From Winogradskyella pelagia (GTDB taxonomy: Bacteria > Bacteroidota > Bacteroidia > Flavobacteriales > Flavobacteriaceae), in the NCBI RefSeq assembly GCF_017581965.1, contig NZ_JAGEVF010000010.1, positions 62,001 to 126,000 of the forward strand: DNA of 64,000 nucleotides. The letters are read 5' to 3'. Shown in pieces: positions 33,720 to 42,982 of the stretch. The notes beneath the pieces were generated by a model. The model was not told the DNA's origin. It made no database searches and saw nothing but the letters and a program-made list of their open reading frames with translations. Each line of letters opens with the position of its first letter. Position 1 is the stretch's first letter. The translations under genes and the position numbers were made by a program.

Positions 33720-35780
33720 TTATTGGGTTATATCTTCGAGCGCTAAAAGGAACGCAAACTCCCCTGCATCTTCCCTTATACTCTCAAATCTACCAGAGGC
33801 TCCTCCATGACCTGCGTCCATGTTTGTTTTAAGAAATAATTGGTTATTATCTGTTTTATACTCCCGTATTTTTGCCACCCATTTTGCAGGTTCCCAATAT
33901 TGTACCTGAGAATCATGTAAACCAGCTGTAACCAACATATTCGGGTATGCTTTAGCCTCTAAATTGTCATAAGGCGAATAGGATTTCATGTAGTTATAGT
34001 ATAACTTATCGTTAGGATTGCCCCATTCGTCATATTCTCCAGTAGTTAACGGAATGGAATCATCTAACATTGTGGTTATTACATCTACAAAAGGTACTGC
34101 TGCAACAATACCATGGTATAATTCCGGCGCCTCATTAATAACTGCACCCATAAGTAATCCTCCAGCACTTCCTCCCATAGCATATAGATGCTTTGAGCTT
34201 GTATAACGTTCCCTAATTAAGTGAATAGAACAATCAATAAAGTCGGTAAATGTATTTTTTTTGTTAAGCAGCTTACCATTATCATACCAACTTCTTCCAA
34301 GGTACTCCCCACCCCTTACATGAGTAATTACATAAATAAACCCTCTATCTAACAAACTCAATCTTATACTTGAAAAATGAGGGTCAACAGTGGAGCCATA
34401 GCTACCATAAGCATACTGAAGTAATGGATTAGACCCATCTCGTTTCATTCCTTTTCTATAAACAACAGACATTGGAATTTTTTCACCATCTCGCGCTTCA
34501 GCCCAAATACGTTCAGAAATATAATTAGATTTATCAAACTTACCGCCGAGCACTTCTTTCTCCTTTAAAACTTTTTTTGTTCTAGTTTCCATATTATACT
34601 CAATGACCGAAGGTGGAGTTGTAAGGGAATTATAACTATACCTTAAAAGTTTGGTTCTAAATTCTACATTAATTGTTGTATAACACGTATAGGTTTCACT
34701 GTTAAATGGTAAATAATAGTCTTCAGAATTGTCCCAACTTTTAATTCTTATTTGGTTTAATCCGTTTTCTCTTTCGCTAATTACTAAATAGTCCTTAAAG
34801 ATATCTATAGCCTCGATTAGAACATCCTTCCTATGTTCTACAACAGGTTCCCAATTTTTCATATCCCTGTTAACCTCACCTGTTCGCATTAACTTAAAAT
34901 TAGTGGCTTTATCCTTATTGGTTAAAATGTAGAAGTGATTTTCGAAGTGGGATATACTGTATTCTATACCTCTTACTCTTGGATGGAACACTTCAAAATT
35001 TTGTGTCGGGTTGTTTGCGTTAAGTATGTGATATTCATTGGTAAGCGTACTATAGCAGGCTATTATGATATATTTTTTAGATTTAGACTTATAAACCGTT
35101 ACCCCAAACGTATCATCACCTTCTTCAAAAACTAAGGTGTTATTTTGTTCACCTACGACATGTTTAAAAACTTGATTCGCCCTAAGTGTTACTTCGTCCT
35201 TTTTAGTGTAGAATATGGTGCGGCTATCATTGGCCCAAGCCGATGACCCCGTAGTATTTTCTATGAGGTCTTTATATATCTCATTTGTTTCTAGACACTT
35301 TATTTGTAAGGTGTACTGCCGCCTTCCTGTTGTATCAGTTCCAAATGATACTTTCTTATTATCTGGACTAATACTTATTCCAACTAACTTAAAATAAGGT
35401 AGGTCCTCTGCCATTTCGTTACAGTCAAATAGTAGTTCCTCCGGAGCATTTAGACTATCCTTCTTCCTCGTATAAATCGGATAATCTTTTCCCTTCTCAA
35501 ATTTTGTAATGTACCAATATCCATTGTATTTATAAGGTACTGAAGAATCATCCTCTTTGATTCGGGATTTCATTTCCTCAAATAAATCATCCTGAAAGGC
35601 TTTAGTGTGTTGGGTCTTTGATTCGTAAAAGGTGTTTTCCTCGTTTAGGTAAGCAATAACTTCGGGATGGCTTCTATCCTTCATCCAAAAATAGTTATCA
35701 ATCCTAATATCATCATGTTTTTCTAAGCGATGAGGGATTTTCTTGGCAATTGGTGAATTTATGTTGGAGGATTTATTCAT
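33720..35780 (-). CDS. S9-family oligopeptidase B
   Basis: 686 residues, normal for protease II. The first 400 residues are the beta-propeller that screens out large substrates; the hydrolase domain follows with Ser538 in MGGSAGG, Asp623 in GLHDSQV and His658 in DAGHGG. Oligopeptidase B cleaves short peptides after Arg or Lys in the cytoplasm. No signal peptide is seen. It is divergent from ybaB and followed closely by the cysteine synthase gene, which has its own promoter. Confidence 0.92.
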   Translation of the reverse strand: MNKSSNINSPIAKKIPHRLEKHDDIRIDNYFWMKDRSHPEVIAYLNEENTFYESKTQHTKAFQDDLFEEMKSRIKEDDSSVPYKYNGYWYITKFEKGKDYPIYTRKKDSLNAPEELLFDCNEMAEDLPYFKLVGISISPDNKKVSFGTDTTGRRQYTLQIKCLETNEIYKDLIENTTGSSAWANDSRTIFYTKKDEVTLRANQVFKHVVGEQNNTLVFEEGDDTFGVTVYKSKSKKYIIIACYSTLTNEYHILNANNPTQNFEVFHPRVRGIEYSISHFENHFYILTNKDKATNFKLMRTGEVNRDMKNWEPVVEHRKDVLIEAIDIFKDYLVISERENGLNQIRIKSWDNSEDYYLPFNSETYTCYTTINVEFRTKLLRYSYNSLTTPPSVIEYNMETRTKKVLKEKEVLGGKFDKSNYISERIWAEARDGEKIPMSVVYRKGMKRDGSNPLLQYAYGSYGSTVDPHFSSIRLSLLDRGFIYVITHVRGGEYLGRSWYDNGKLLNKKNTFTDFIDCSIHLIRERYTSSKHLYAMGGSAGGLLMGAVINEAPELYHGIVAAVPFVDVITTMLDDSIPLTTGEYDEWGNPNDKLYYNYMKSYSPYDNLEAKAYPNMLVTAGLHDSQVQYWEPAKWVAKIREYKTDNNQLFLKTNMDAGHGGASGRFESIREDAGEFAFLLALEDITQ

Positions 35781-35823
35781 GAGATTTATGAAAATATTAA
35801 TCTAAAAAAGTTGCGCAATTTAC

Positions 35824-35831
35824 TAATTTTG
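35824..35831 (+). promoter_or_regulatory. -7 promoter element of the YbaB gene
   Basis: TAATTTTG matches TAnnTTTG, 28 bases before the start at 35860. Confidence 0.6.
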
Positions 35832-35859
35832 AAACGTATTAATTTTAAAAAGAAAGATT

Positions 35860-36171
35860 ATGTTTGGAGATATGATGGGTATGATGAATAAATTGAAAGA
35901 AGCCCAAAAAAAAGTTGAGCAAACAAAAGAGCGTTTACATACTGTTTTATTGGATGAAGCTAGTAATGATGGCAAACTCAAAGTGACTATTACAGCAAAT
36001 AGAACAATAAAATCAATTGATATTAGTGAGGAGTTATTAGCGGATAAAGAAATGTTAGAGGATTACCTAATATTAACGCTTAATAAAGCTATAGAAAAAG
36101 CAACTAACGTTCATGAGGCAGAGATAGGTGCAGTTGCCAAAGAAGGTATGCCTAATATCCCCGGGCTTTAG
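35860..36171 (+). CDS. YbaB/EbfC-family nucleoid-associated protein
   Basis: 103 residues, full family length. The N-terminal helix is [18 protein letters not shown], followed by the conserved core around [18 protein letters not shown] and a C-terminal helical part. These dimeric tweezer-like proteins bind DNA, often encoded beside dnaX and recR, though not here. Transcribed alone and convergent with the threonine aldolase gene. Confidence 0.88.
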   Translation: MFGDMMGMMNKLKEAQKKVEQTKERLHTVLLDEASNDGKLKVTITANRTIKSIDISEELLADKEMLEDYLILTLNKAIEKATNVHEAEIGAVAKEGMPNIPGL

Positions 36172-36175
36172 TATT

Positions 36176-36218
36176 CTTTCAATTCCCCGAAATCAAAAGG
36201 GTTTGATTCTTCTGAAAG
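36176..36218. other. structured spacer between convergent genes
   Basis: Nested inverted repeats: AATCAAA (36191-36197) / TTTGATT (36202-36208) inside CTTTCA (36176-36181) / TGAAAG (36213-36218). No T-tract, so not a typical intrinsic terminator. Nothing else is visible in the 110-base gap. Confidence 0.35.
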
Positions 36219-36281
36219 CGGCAAAGAACTTGTTTTCTGGATTATATAGGCTCCTAGTTGTTATTAGAATGACCATTTCGT

Positions 36282-37301
36282 TTAAAGATTTTCTATAATC
36301 TCTAGGAATCGGTCATGCAACTTATCTGTATAATCTAAATGCGTAACCATACGCAATTTATTGCTGCCCATTCCAATAATCTTAATCCCTTTCTCTGTTA
36401 AACTATCTAAAAATTGAGATTCATCAATATGCTTTTTTAGCTCAAAAATAATGATGTTTGTTTCGATGGGTTCAACTTTTTCAATAGCTGAATGTTTAGA
36501 TAATAATTGACCTATTTCCGTTGCTTTCTTATGGTCATCAGCCAATCTTTCAAAATGATTATCCAAAGCATACAGACCAGCCGCAGCTGCAAAACCAACT
36601 TGACGCATACCACCACCTAAAATTTTACGCACTCTAACAGCTTTTTGCATTAATTCTTTATTGCCTATCAAAACAGAACCCATTGGGCAACCCAACCCTT
36701 TACTGAGACATACAGAAATAGTGTCAAATAATTCGCCATATTGTTTTGGAGATTCACCTTTAGATATGAGCGCATTCCATAGTCTTGCACCATCCAAGTG
36801 ATAGCCTAAATTATGTTTAGTTGCAATCTGTCTTAACTTTTTTAATTCCTCAAAATCCCAGCAAGCACCGCCACCTTTGTTGGTAGTATTCTCCACTGCA
36901 ATTAAAGAAGTTAAAGGACTATGGTAAAAATCTGGAGGGTTTACAGACGCCTCAGCTTGTTCTGCAGTGAACATACCTCGATGCCCATCAACCAACTTAC
37001 AAGAAATACCACTATTAAATGATGCACCACCACCTTCATAATTATAAATATGGGCGTATTTGTCACAAATTACTTGCTCTCCTGGATTGGTATGCAGTTT
37101 TAAAGCGGCTTGATTAGCCATACTTCCGGTGGGAAAAAATAAAGCCTCATCCATGCCAAACATATCCGCCAATCTTTTCTCCAAGGCATTAATACTCGGG
37201 TCTTCTTTATACACATCATCACCAACTTCTGCATTAAGCATTGCATCTAACATGCCTTTAGTAGGCTTGGTAACAGTGTCGCTTCTTAAATCTATTGTCA
37301 T
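36282..37301 (-). CDS. low-specificity threonine aldolase
   Basis: 339 residues, PLP fold type I. The start DLRSDTVTKPT, the PTGSMANQ helix at 57-64, HLDGAR at 168-173 and Lys201 in CLSKGLGCP are the standard aldolase landmarks. It splits L-threonine or L-allo-threonine into glycine and acetaldehyde. The ATG shares one base with the stop codon of the upstream metalloprotease (TAATG), so the two are translationally coupled although their functions look unrelated. Confidence 0.9.
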   Translation of the reverse strand: MTIDLRSDTVTKPTKGMLDAMLNAEVGDDVYKEDPSINALEKRLADMFGMDEALFFPTGSMANQAALKLHTNPGEQVICDKYAHIYNYEGGGASFNSGISCKLVDGHRGMFTAEQAEASVNPPDFYHSPLTSLIAVENTTNKGGGACWDFEELKKLRQIATKHNLGYHLDGARLWNALISKGESPKQYGELFDTISVCLSKGLGCPMGSVLIGNKELMQKAVRVRKILGGGMRQVGFAAAAGLYALDNHFERLADDHKKATEIGQLLSKHSAIEKVEPIETNIIIFELKKHIDESQFLDSLTEKGIKIIGMGSNKLRMVTHLDYTDKLHDRFLEIIENL

Positions 37302-39715
37302 TAGTAATTTGGATTATAGTTACAAACATCACTTCCAATTGGCGAACCATCTGGTATCTTTGGTGAAGGTATAACTTTAAACTTCTCTTGATTTTCAAAA
37401 AACTCTTTGATCATCAATTTATACTGTATCGTATAAGCTTCAGGTAGATTTGTAGATTCTATTGATTTTACAATATCTGACAAGGTTTTATTAGCTATGG
37501 CCTTTACCTGAAAATATGATTTTTCATTAACCGCTAAATTCATAATATGCTTTAGTATGTTGGCATTTATTTGGGCTTGTACTTCGGTTAAGTAAGCATC
37601 CTTTTGTTCTTCCTTAAATGATGTTTCTATAATCTCGTTAAGCATCTCTTGAAATCCAATTTGCTCAGAATCTAAACTCTTCTGAAGGACCATACGATTT
37701 GCACGCTCTGGATGAAGTAAAAAGTTCAGCGTTAGATCACTCGCCGTTGATGCTGCACTTAAAGGGTCAAAAGCGACACCTGTAAGTCCCTTGAACGATT
37801 CTCTTGTGCGATTAAAGCCATAAGCCCTTGGAGGAAATAAGTTTAGCTTATCTTTAGGTATGGCTATTGTTTCTGCCGACAAGGTTTTTAGAATAGATGA
37901 TAAGGTCTGCCGCTGAATATCAGGGGCAACAGGCATGGTAGCGATTTGGTTATCTCCTTTTGTTTTATAGGCATAATTTAAACCGCCAATAACTTTTGTA
38001 GCAGCCTCAGTTTGATATCTATGGAAGAAATATAAGGGCACAAAAACATCCTCCAGGGTTGAATACGTTTCGGATGATTTAATATTATCTTCTGAAAAAT
38101 TTGAAATGGCCTGTTTTCTCAATTTTAAAACCGTTTCCAACTCTTCGTTCGGATACTTTCCGTTATCCCATAAATGTGCAAACATGTGTGCGCCACCAGA
38201 TGCACGAGCATCTGAATCTGAAATAAAGCGCAATCCTTGAGAAAATGCATCATCTAAAATAGACTGCAGTGCTTCTTCTTCCTCCACACCTTCTTCAAAA
38301 TCAGAGTAACTATAAGCCACCGAAACTTTGTCCCACGCACCAATTCCTTCGTCATAAGCTTCACTAATATCCAATTGGCCATTCTTAAAGTCTAACTTAG
38401 GATGCGGATAATCCATAACGGAAGCTCTATTATTAGAACTAGCAGCGAAATTATGTGTGAATCCCAGCGTATGCCCAACTTCGTGGGCACTTAGCTGCCG
38501 AATCCTTGCTAAAGCCATTTCTAGCATGGGTTGATAAGCGTCATCTCGTTCTGCGTAAGGCTTGTTCATTAAAGCCTGAGCAATTAAAAAATCTTGTCGC
38601 ACCCTCAAACTCCCAAGACTTACATGCCCTTTAATTATCTCACCTGTTCTTGGGTCAACAACACTTGCGCCATAACTCCATCCTCTTGTACTACGATGCA
38701 CCCACTGAATCACATTATACCTGCAATCCATTGGGTCCGCATCTTTAGGTAAGATTTTAACCTGAAACGCATTTTCATAGCCAATAGACTCAAAAGCTTG
38801 GTTCCACCAACTTGCACCCTCCAATAAAGCAGATTTAACAGGTTCTGGTGTACCAGGGTCTAAATAATAGATTATGGGATCTTCGGCCTCACTTTTTGGT
38901 ACATTTGGATTTTTCTTTTTTAACCGATGTCTAATTATAAATTGTTTTTTAATAGGTTCTTGAATTGGTGTAGCATAGTCCATATATGACATTGAAATAG
39001 CACCACTTCTTGTGTCGAATTTTCGCGGCTCGTAATTATCATCTGGTAATTTTATAAATGAATGATGTTGGATTACGGAAACCAAGGATGCTGTTGGTGT
39101 TACTGACCTAAGATTACGTCCTGTTGGCTGCCCCTTAAATGTGAGTAACACTTCAAACTCTACATTTTCCGGAAATGCCTTGGTACGATCTAATGAAAGG
39201 GCACTTTTAGAGGCATCAACACTATAACTGCCTTCTTTTTTTTGTTTTAAGGTATTGGCAACGCCTTGGGTATCTTGCATTAAAAAAGGTGTGAAATCAA
39301 TGACATATTTCCCACCCTCAATTGATAATATTTTAAATCCAAACAGAACCGACTTTGCAAAGGCCTGTTCAATACTCTTTCGCTCTAGGTCATTCGTTGT
39401 ATTAGCCCGATATTTTAAATTTGGTTGAATCAGTAACAACTTATTACCTGCCTTTATAAAGTGAACCAAACGCTTCTGTCCTAATTTGCCACGATCTAAA
39501 CCTATATCGTTACTTCCCACACCGGTTGCTAAAGAATTGATGTATAGAAAATCCTCATTCAACTCTTCTACTTCCAAATAGATTTTACCCGAAGAATCAT
39601 CGTAGTGAAAATTGAAGTAACCATTGTAAGTCTTAAGGTTTTTTTTGTCTAGTACTTGAGAAAAATTATAATTAGAAATAAGGATTAGACCTAAAAGGAG
39701 TGTTAGTTTTTTCAT
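37301..39715 (-). CDS. secreted zinc-dependent metalloprotease of the metzincin type (DUF5117-like)
   Basis: 804 residues with a signal peptide (about 1-19, ending NFSQ). The zinc motif HEVGHTLGFTH at 411-421 is a complete metzincin HExxHxxGxxH, and SVMDYP at 432-437 provides the Met-turn (Met434). Large N- and C-terminal regions resemble DUF5117/DUF5118-type proteins of Bacteroidota. Substrate unknown; it would act in the periplasm or outside. It is upstream of, and overlaps by one base, the threonine aldolase gene. Confidence 0.87.
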   Translation of the reverse strand: MKKLTLLLGLILISNYNFSQVLDKKNLKTYNGYFNFHYDDSSGKIYLEVEELNEDFLYINSLATGVGSNDIGLDRGKLGQKRLVHFIKAGNKLLLIQPNLKYRANTTNDLERKSIEQAFAKSVLFGFKILSIEGGKYVIDFTPFLMQDTQGVANTLKQKKEGSYSVDASKSALSLDRTKAFPENVEFEVLLTFKGQPTGRNLRSVTPTASLVSVIQHHSFIKLPDDNYEPRKFDTRSGAISMSYMDYATPIQEPIKKQFIIRHRLKKKNPNVPKSEAEDPIIYYLDPGTPEPVKSALLEGASWWNQAFESIGYENAFQVKILPKDADPMDCRYNVIQWVHRSTRGWSYGASVVDPRTGEIIKGHVSLGSLRVRQDFLIAQALMNKPYAERDDAYQPMLEMALARIRQLSAHEVGHTLGFTHNFAASSNNRASVMDYPHPKLDFKNGQLDISEAYDEGIGAWDKVSVAYSYSDFEEGVEEEEALQSILDDAFSQGLRFISDSDARASGGAHMFAHLWDNGKYPNEELETVLKLRKQAISNFSEDNIKSSETYSTLEDVFVPLYFFHRYQTEAATKVIGGLNYAYKTKGDNQIATMPVAPDIQRQTLSSILKTLSAETIAIPKDKLNLFPPRAYGFNRTRESFKGLTGVAFDPLSAASTASDLTLNFLLHPERANRMVLQKSLDSEQIGFQEMLNEIIETSFKEEQKDAYLTEVQAQINANILKHIMNLAVNEKSYFQVKAIANKTLSDIVKSIESTNLPEAYTIQYKLMIKEFFENQEKFKVIPSPKIPDGSPIGSDVCNYNPNY

Positions 39716-39791
39716 TTTTTAAATTTGAATGCTAAAGCTACGGAAAATAAAAAAAAGTAGCCTAAATTTTATCTGCTTCATTGCATCACAT

Positions 39792-39799
39792 TATCTTTG
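39792..39799 (+). promoter_or_regulatory. -7 promoter element of prfB
   Basis: TATCTTTG, full TAnnTTTG match, 17 bases before the prfB start codon at 39816. Confidence 0.65.
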
Positions 39800-39815
39800 T
39801 AAAAATTCAATTTTA

Positions 39816-40914
39816 ATGATAACATCAGATCAAATAAAAAATCTTAATACACGCCTAGGGAAGCTAAGGCAATATCTTTGACTTAGATGCCAAACTTATA
39901 GAAATCTCTAACGAGGAAGAGCAGACATTTGATCCAAATTTTTGGAACGACTCCAAAAAGGCAGAACAGGTTATGCGATCTCTAAGAGAAAAGAAAAGTT
40001 GGGTCAATGATTTTGATGCTGCCAAAACCTTTTACGAAGATTTAGAAGTCATTTATGAGTTCTTTAAAGAAGGTGAAGCTCCAATAGAAAATCTTGAGGC
40101 ACGTTTTGACAAGGCCCTTAATGCCATAGAAAAGCTAGAATTTAAGAACATGTTATCTGAGGAGGGTGACAGCTTAAGTGCGGTCTTACAAATTACTGCG
40201 GGAGCTGGTGGCACCGAAAGCTGCGATTGGGCGAGTATGTTAATGCGCATGTATTTAATGTATGCTGAAAAAAGTGGTTTTAAAGTAAAAGAACTCAACT
40301 TCCAAGAAGGCGATGTAGCTGGTATAAAAACGGTAACTTTAGAGATAGAAGGTGATTATGCTTTTGGATGGTTAAAAGGAGAAAACGGCGTGCATCGATT
40401 AGTTCGTATTTCACCTTTTGATAGTAACGCCAAGCGGCATACTAGTTTCGCTTCGGTTTATGTCTATCCTTTGGTAGATGATTCTATTGAAATAGAAATA
40501 AATCCAGCAGATATCGAAATAACCACCGCACGTTCAAGTGGTGCTGGAGGGCAGAATGTAAATAAGGTGGAGACTAAGGTTCAACTATTGCATAAACCAA
40601 GCGGTATCCAAATTCAGTGTTCAGAAACACGCTCCCAACACGATAACAGGTCAAGAGCTTTACAAATGTTGAAATCACAGCTCTATGAGATTGAACTTCA
40701 AAAACGAATGGCGCAACGTGAAGATATCGAAGCTGGAAAAATGAAAATTGAATGGGGAAGTCAAATTAGAAATTATGTGATGCACCCTTATAAATTAGTA
40801 AAAGATGTTAGATCCAACCATGAAACCGGTAATGTTGATGCTGTTATGGATGGTGATATAGAGCCTTTTTTAAAATCTTATCTTATGATGATGGGTCAAA
40901 AAGATACGGCATAA
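39816..40914 (+). CDS. prfB: peptide chain release factor 2 with programmed +1 frameshift
   Basis: Translation starts at ATG 39816 ([11 protein letters not shown]), runs 21 codons to the in-frame TGA at 39879-39881, and continues in the +1 frame from GAC at 39880 to the stop at 40914. The combined protein is about 365 residues. The downstream part holds the tripeptide anticodon SPF (in RISPFDSN) and the catalytic GGQ (SGAGGQNVN). RF2 releases peptides at UAA and UGA; when it is scarce, ribosomes slip at CTT TGA C and make more of it. The gene is split by design, not by mutation. Confidence 0.95.
39865..39882 (+). other. RF2 programmed +1 frameshift site
   Basis: TATCTTTGAC at 39873-39882 gives the conserved CTT TGA C slip. 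The stimulatory Shine-Dalgarno-like element is weak: only TAAGG (39865-39869), six bases from CTT, instead of AGGGGG three bases away as in E. coli. Confidence 0.9.
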
Positions 40915-40933
40915 TATTTGAAACGACAGAACT

Positions 40934-41278
40934 ATGATAACAATACTCCATAACCCAAGATGTAGAAAATCTAGAGAAGGCCTTTCTGTTTTAGAGAATT
41001 TAGGAAAGGAATTTGAAATTAGAAAATATCTAGATGATAAATTAAGTGAAGATGAGCTCAAAACAATAATTTCCAAACTTGATATTAACCCAAAAGCCCT
41101 TATCAGAAAATCGGAAGCCATCTGGAAAGAAAATTACAAGAGTAAGACAATGTCAGATGATGAATTGATTACAGCAATGGTTGAGCATCCTAAGTTAATT
41201 GAGCGACCTATTGTAATCCATAAGAACAAAGCTGTGGTGGGAAGACCCTCAGAGTTAATTTTAAGTATAATTAAATAA
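40934..41278 (+). CDS. arsC: ArsC/Spx-family glutaredoxin-dependent reductase
   Basis: 114 residues. The active-site loop is HNPRCRKS with Cys10 followed by Ser two residues after Arg-Lys, and conserved arginines appear in ALIRKSE and in ERPIVI and GRPSE, as in glutaredoxin-coupled arsenate reductases such as E. coli ArsC. No other ars genes are nearby, so an ordinary arsenate resistance operon is not indicated; a YfgD-like redox role is possible. It begins 19 bases after prfB. Confidence 0.83.
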   Translation: MITILHNPRCRKSREGLSVLENLGKEFEIRKYLDDKLSEDELKTIISKLDINPKALIRKSEAIWKENYKSKTMSDDELITAMVEHPKLIERPIVIHKNKAVVGRPSELILSIIK

Positions 41279-41288
41279 TTTAGTAAGA

Positions 41289-41738
41289 ATGAAAACACTA
41301 GTAACCTTACTTCTGCTTTTTATAGGACTGAGTTCCTTTAGTCAGGTCATTAGAAATCCCAATGGCGTTCCTAATAACTATAGAGACCCTACAGAACAAG
41401 AATTGGAAAGAAGAGATGAAAAAATGGAAGAGCGCAAAGAAGAATATGTCAACAACTTTTTATTTACGCTTGAAGGTGACGAATTTCAGAAAGTATTAGT
41501 TAAACAGCGTCTTTACACCTACTATGATGCCAAAAAAGTGATTTTTACATCACAGTATGAACACAGTATTGAACGTGAAAGCGCCATTAAAAACTTAGAC
41601 GATACGCATTTCAAAGATTTGGAAGATATCATTTCTGAAAACGACATGAAAAAAATCAAGGAATTTGTCAATGGCAAATTTGATGAGAAGGCGGCTGTAA
41701 AAGCCATGAAAAAGAAGAAGAAAAAGAAGAAATCATAA
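41289..41738 (+). CDS. exported lysine-rich small protein of unknown function
   Basis: 149 residues with a signal peptide (about 1-18, ending SSFSQ). A charged helical middle (EQELERRDEKMEERKEEYV) is followed by a domain of about 70 residues and a tail of nearly pure lysine (about 140-149). Similar proteins occur in other flavobacteria without a known role. It lies 10 bases downstream of the ArsC-family gene and closes that transcript before a terminator. Confidence 0.7.
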   Translation: MKTLVTLLLLFIGLSSFSQVIRNPNGVPNNYRDPTEQELERRDEKMEERKEEYVNNFLFTLEGDEFQKVLVKQRLYTYYDAKKVIFTSQYEHSIERESAIKNLDDTHFKDLEDIISENDMKKIKEFVNGKFDEKAAVKAMKKKKKKKKS

Positions 41739-41746
41739 TAATAGAG

Positions 41747-41776
41747 AAATCCCTTCTAAATAAAGGGATTTTTTTA
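41747..41776 (+). terminator. intrinsic terminator
   Basis: AAATCCCTT (41747-41755) / AAGGGATTT (41763-41771), loop CTAAATA, followed by a T-run. Ends the prfB-arsC-lysine-rich gene transcript. Confidence 0.85.
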
Positions 41777-41831
41777 ATTATAAATTTTTAGGTGAATCTA
41801 CACCATGCTATTCATATCTAGAAAGCACTGT

Positions 41832-42887
41832 TTAGATTTCGCCAGCATCTACATCTTTTATAAAATCAATTACCCCTTCAAAGTAAACCTTTTGGTCATC
41901 GAATTGAGATAAGTGACTGCCATCCGGACAAAGTAAAAAGCGTCCATTTTGCACCTCAGTCGAAATCCATTTCATGTGCTCTGGATCCATTGTATCGTGC
42001 GTTGCACCAATAGTTAATGTTGGCACTTTTATTGCCTTCAAACGGTCTTTTACATTCCACTGTAACAGATTAGCGTTACCCTTAATACCAAATTCACTTG
42101 GTCCTTGCATAGTTATGTAAACATCTGGATTCATATGCTTCACAGACCTATTCACCGGTTCTGGCCATTCTTCTAATGGCATCCTCAAAACATGTTTGGG
42201 ATAATAATGCTCCATAACAAGAGTAAGGTATTCTTCATTTGTATAATCCTCTTTTTCTTCGTACTCCATAATTGTTTCAAGTACTTCTTTGGGTAATTTT
42301 GGGGCAAGCACTTCGGAAGAATAGGTGTTGTAATCTTCTATAGATGCTACCATGTTAGAAATAATTAGTCCCTTTAAATTATCTTGATATTTTAATGCGT
42401 ATTGCATTCCTAAAATTCCACCCCAAGACTGCCCCATCAAATAGAAATTATCCTTATTCAACCCTAAGGCTACCCTTACCTGCTCTACCTCTTCTACAAA
42501 CCGATCTAATTTCCATAAGGACAAATCCTTTGGTTGGTCACTGTAATAAGAACCTAACTGATCATAATAATAATATTCTATACCTTCTTGCGGAAAATAA
42601 CCGTCGAAACACTCATATATCTCATGCGTAAATCCAGGTCCTCCATGTAAGAGCAAGACCTTTATTTTTGGGTTATTCCCTACCCGCTTGGTCCATACAT
42701 TAAATTCCCCTTTTGGAGTTTCAATTGGTATCATTTTAATTCCACCTGTAAATTGATCATCCTTTCCAGAATAATCTAAATAGTCAGTGTTAATAACCGA
42801 AGTAGATTCTGTATCTTTAGATGGTGATTGGTTCTGATTACATCCAAAAAAACAAAGCAGTACGAGAATAAAAGCGTTTCGTATCAT
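41832..42887 (-). CDS. proline iminopeptidase-family lipoprotein
   Basis: 351 residues, alpha/beta-hydrolase of peptidase family S33. Lipoprotein signal with Cys16 (CFFGC). The oxyanion loop is LLHGGPGF and the nucleophile elbow GQSWGG, both typical of prolyl aminopeptidases; a late Asp (ATHDTMDP) and His (DGSHLSQF) complete the triad. It would release N-terminal proline from peptides at the cell envelope, unlike the cytoplasmic enzymes of most bacteria. Transcribed alone, divergent from the DUF294 gene. Confidence 0.87.
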   Translation of the reverse strand: MIRNAFILVLLCFFGCNQNQSPSKDTESTSVINTDYLDYSGKDDQFTGGIKMIPIETPKGEFNVWTKRVGNNPKIKVLLLHGGPGFTHEIYECFDGYFPQEGIEYYYYDQLGSYYSDQPKDLSLWKLDRFVEEVEQVRVALGLNKDNFYLMGQSWGGILGMQYALKYQDNLKGLIISNMVASIEDYNTYSSEVLAPKLPKEVLETIMEYEEKEDYTNEEYLTLVMEHYYPKHVLRMPLEEWPEPVNRSVKHMNPDVYITMQGPSEFGIKGNANLLQWNVKDRLKAIKVPTLTIGATHDTMDPEHMKWISTEVQNGRFLLCPDGSHLSQFDDQKVYFEGVIDFIKDVDAGEI

Positions 42888-42982
42888 ATTTTAAATTTTT
42901 ATTAAAGTTACTAAATCTCACCTAGACCAAGATCATGACATTTCTCATAATTCCATTTTTAAAGAAACTGTACTTTTAAAAA

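Noticed and set aside
39873-39880. TATCTTTG at the prfB slip site, a full -7 box match
   Set aside because: Explained by the conserved RF2 frameshift sequence; a real promoter lies upstream at 39792-39799.
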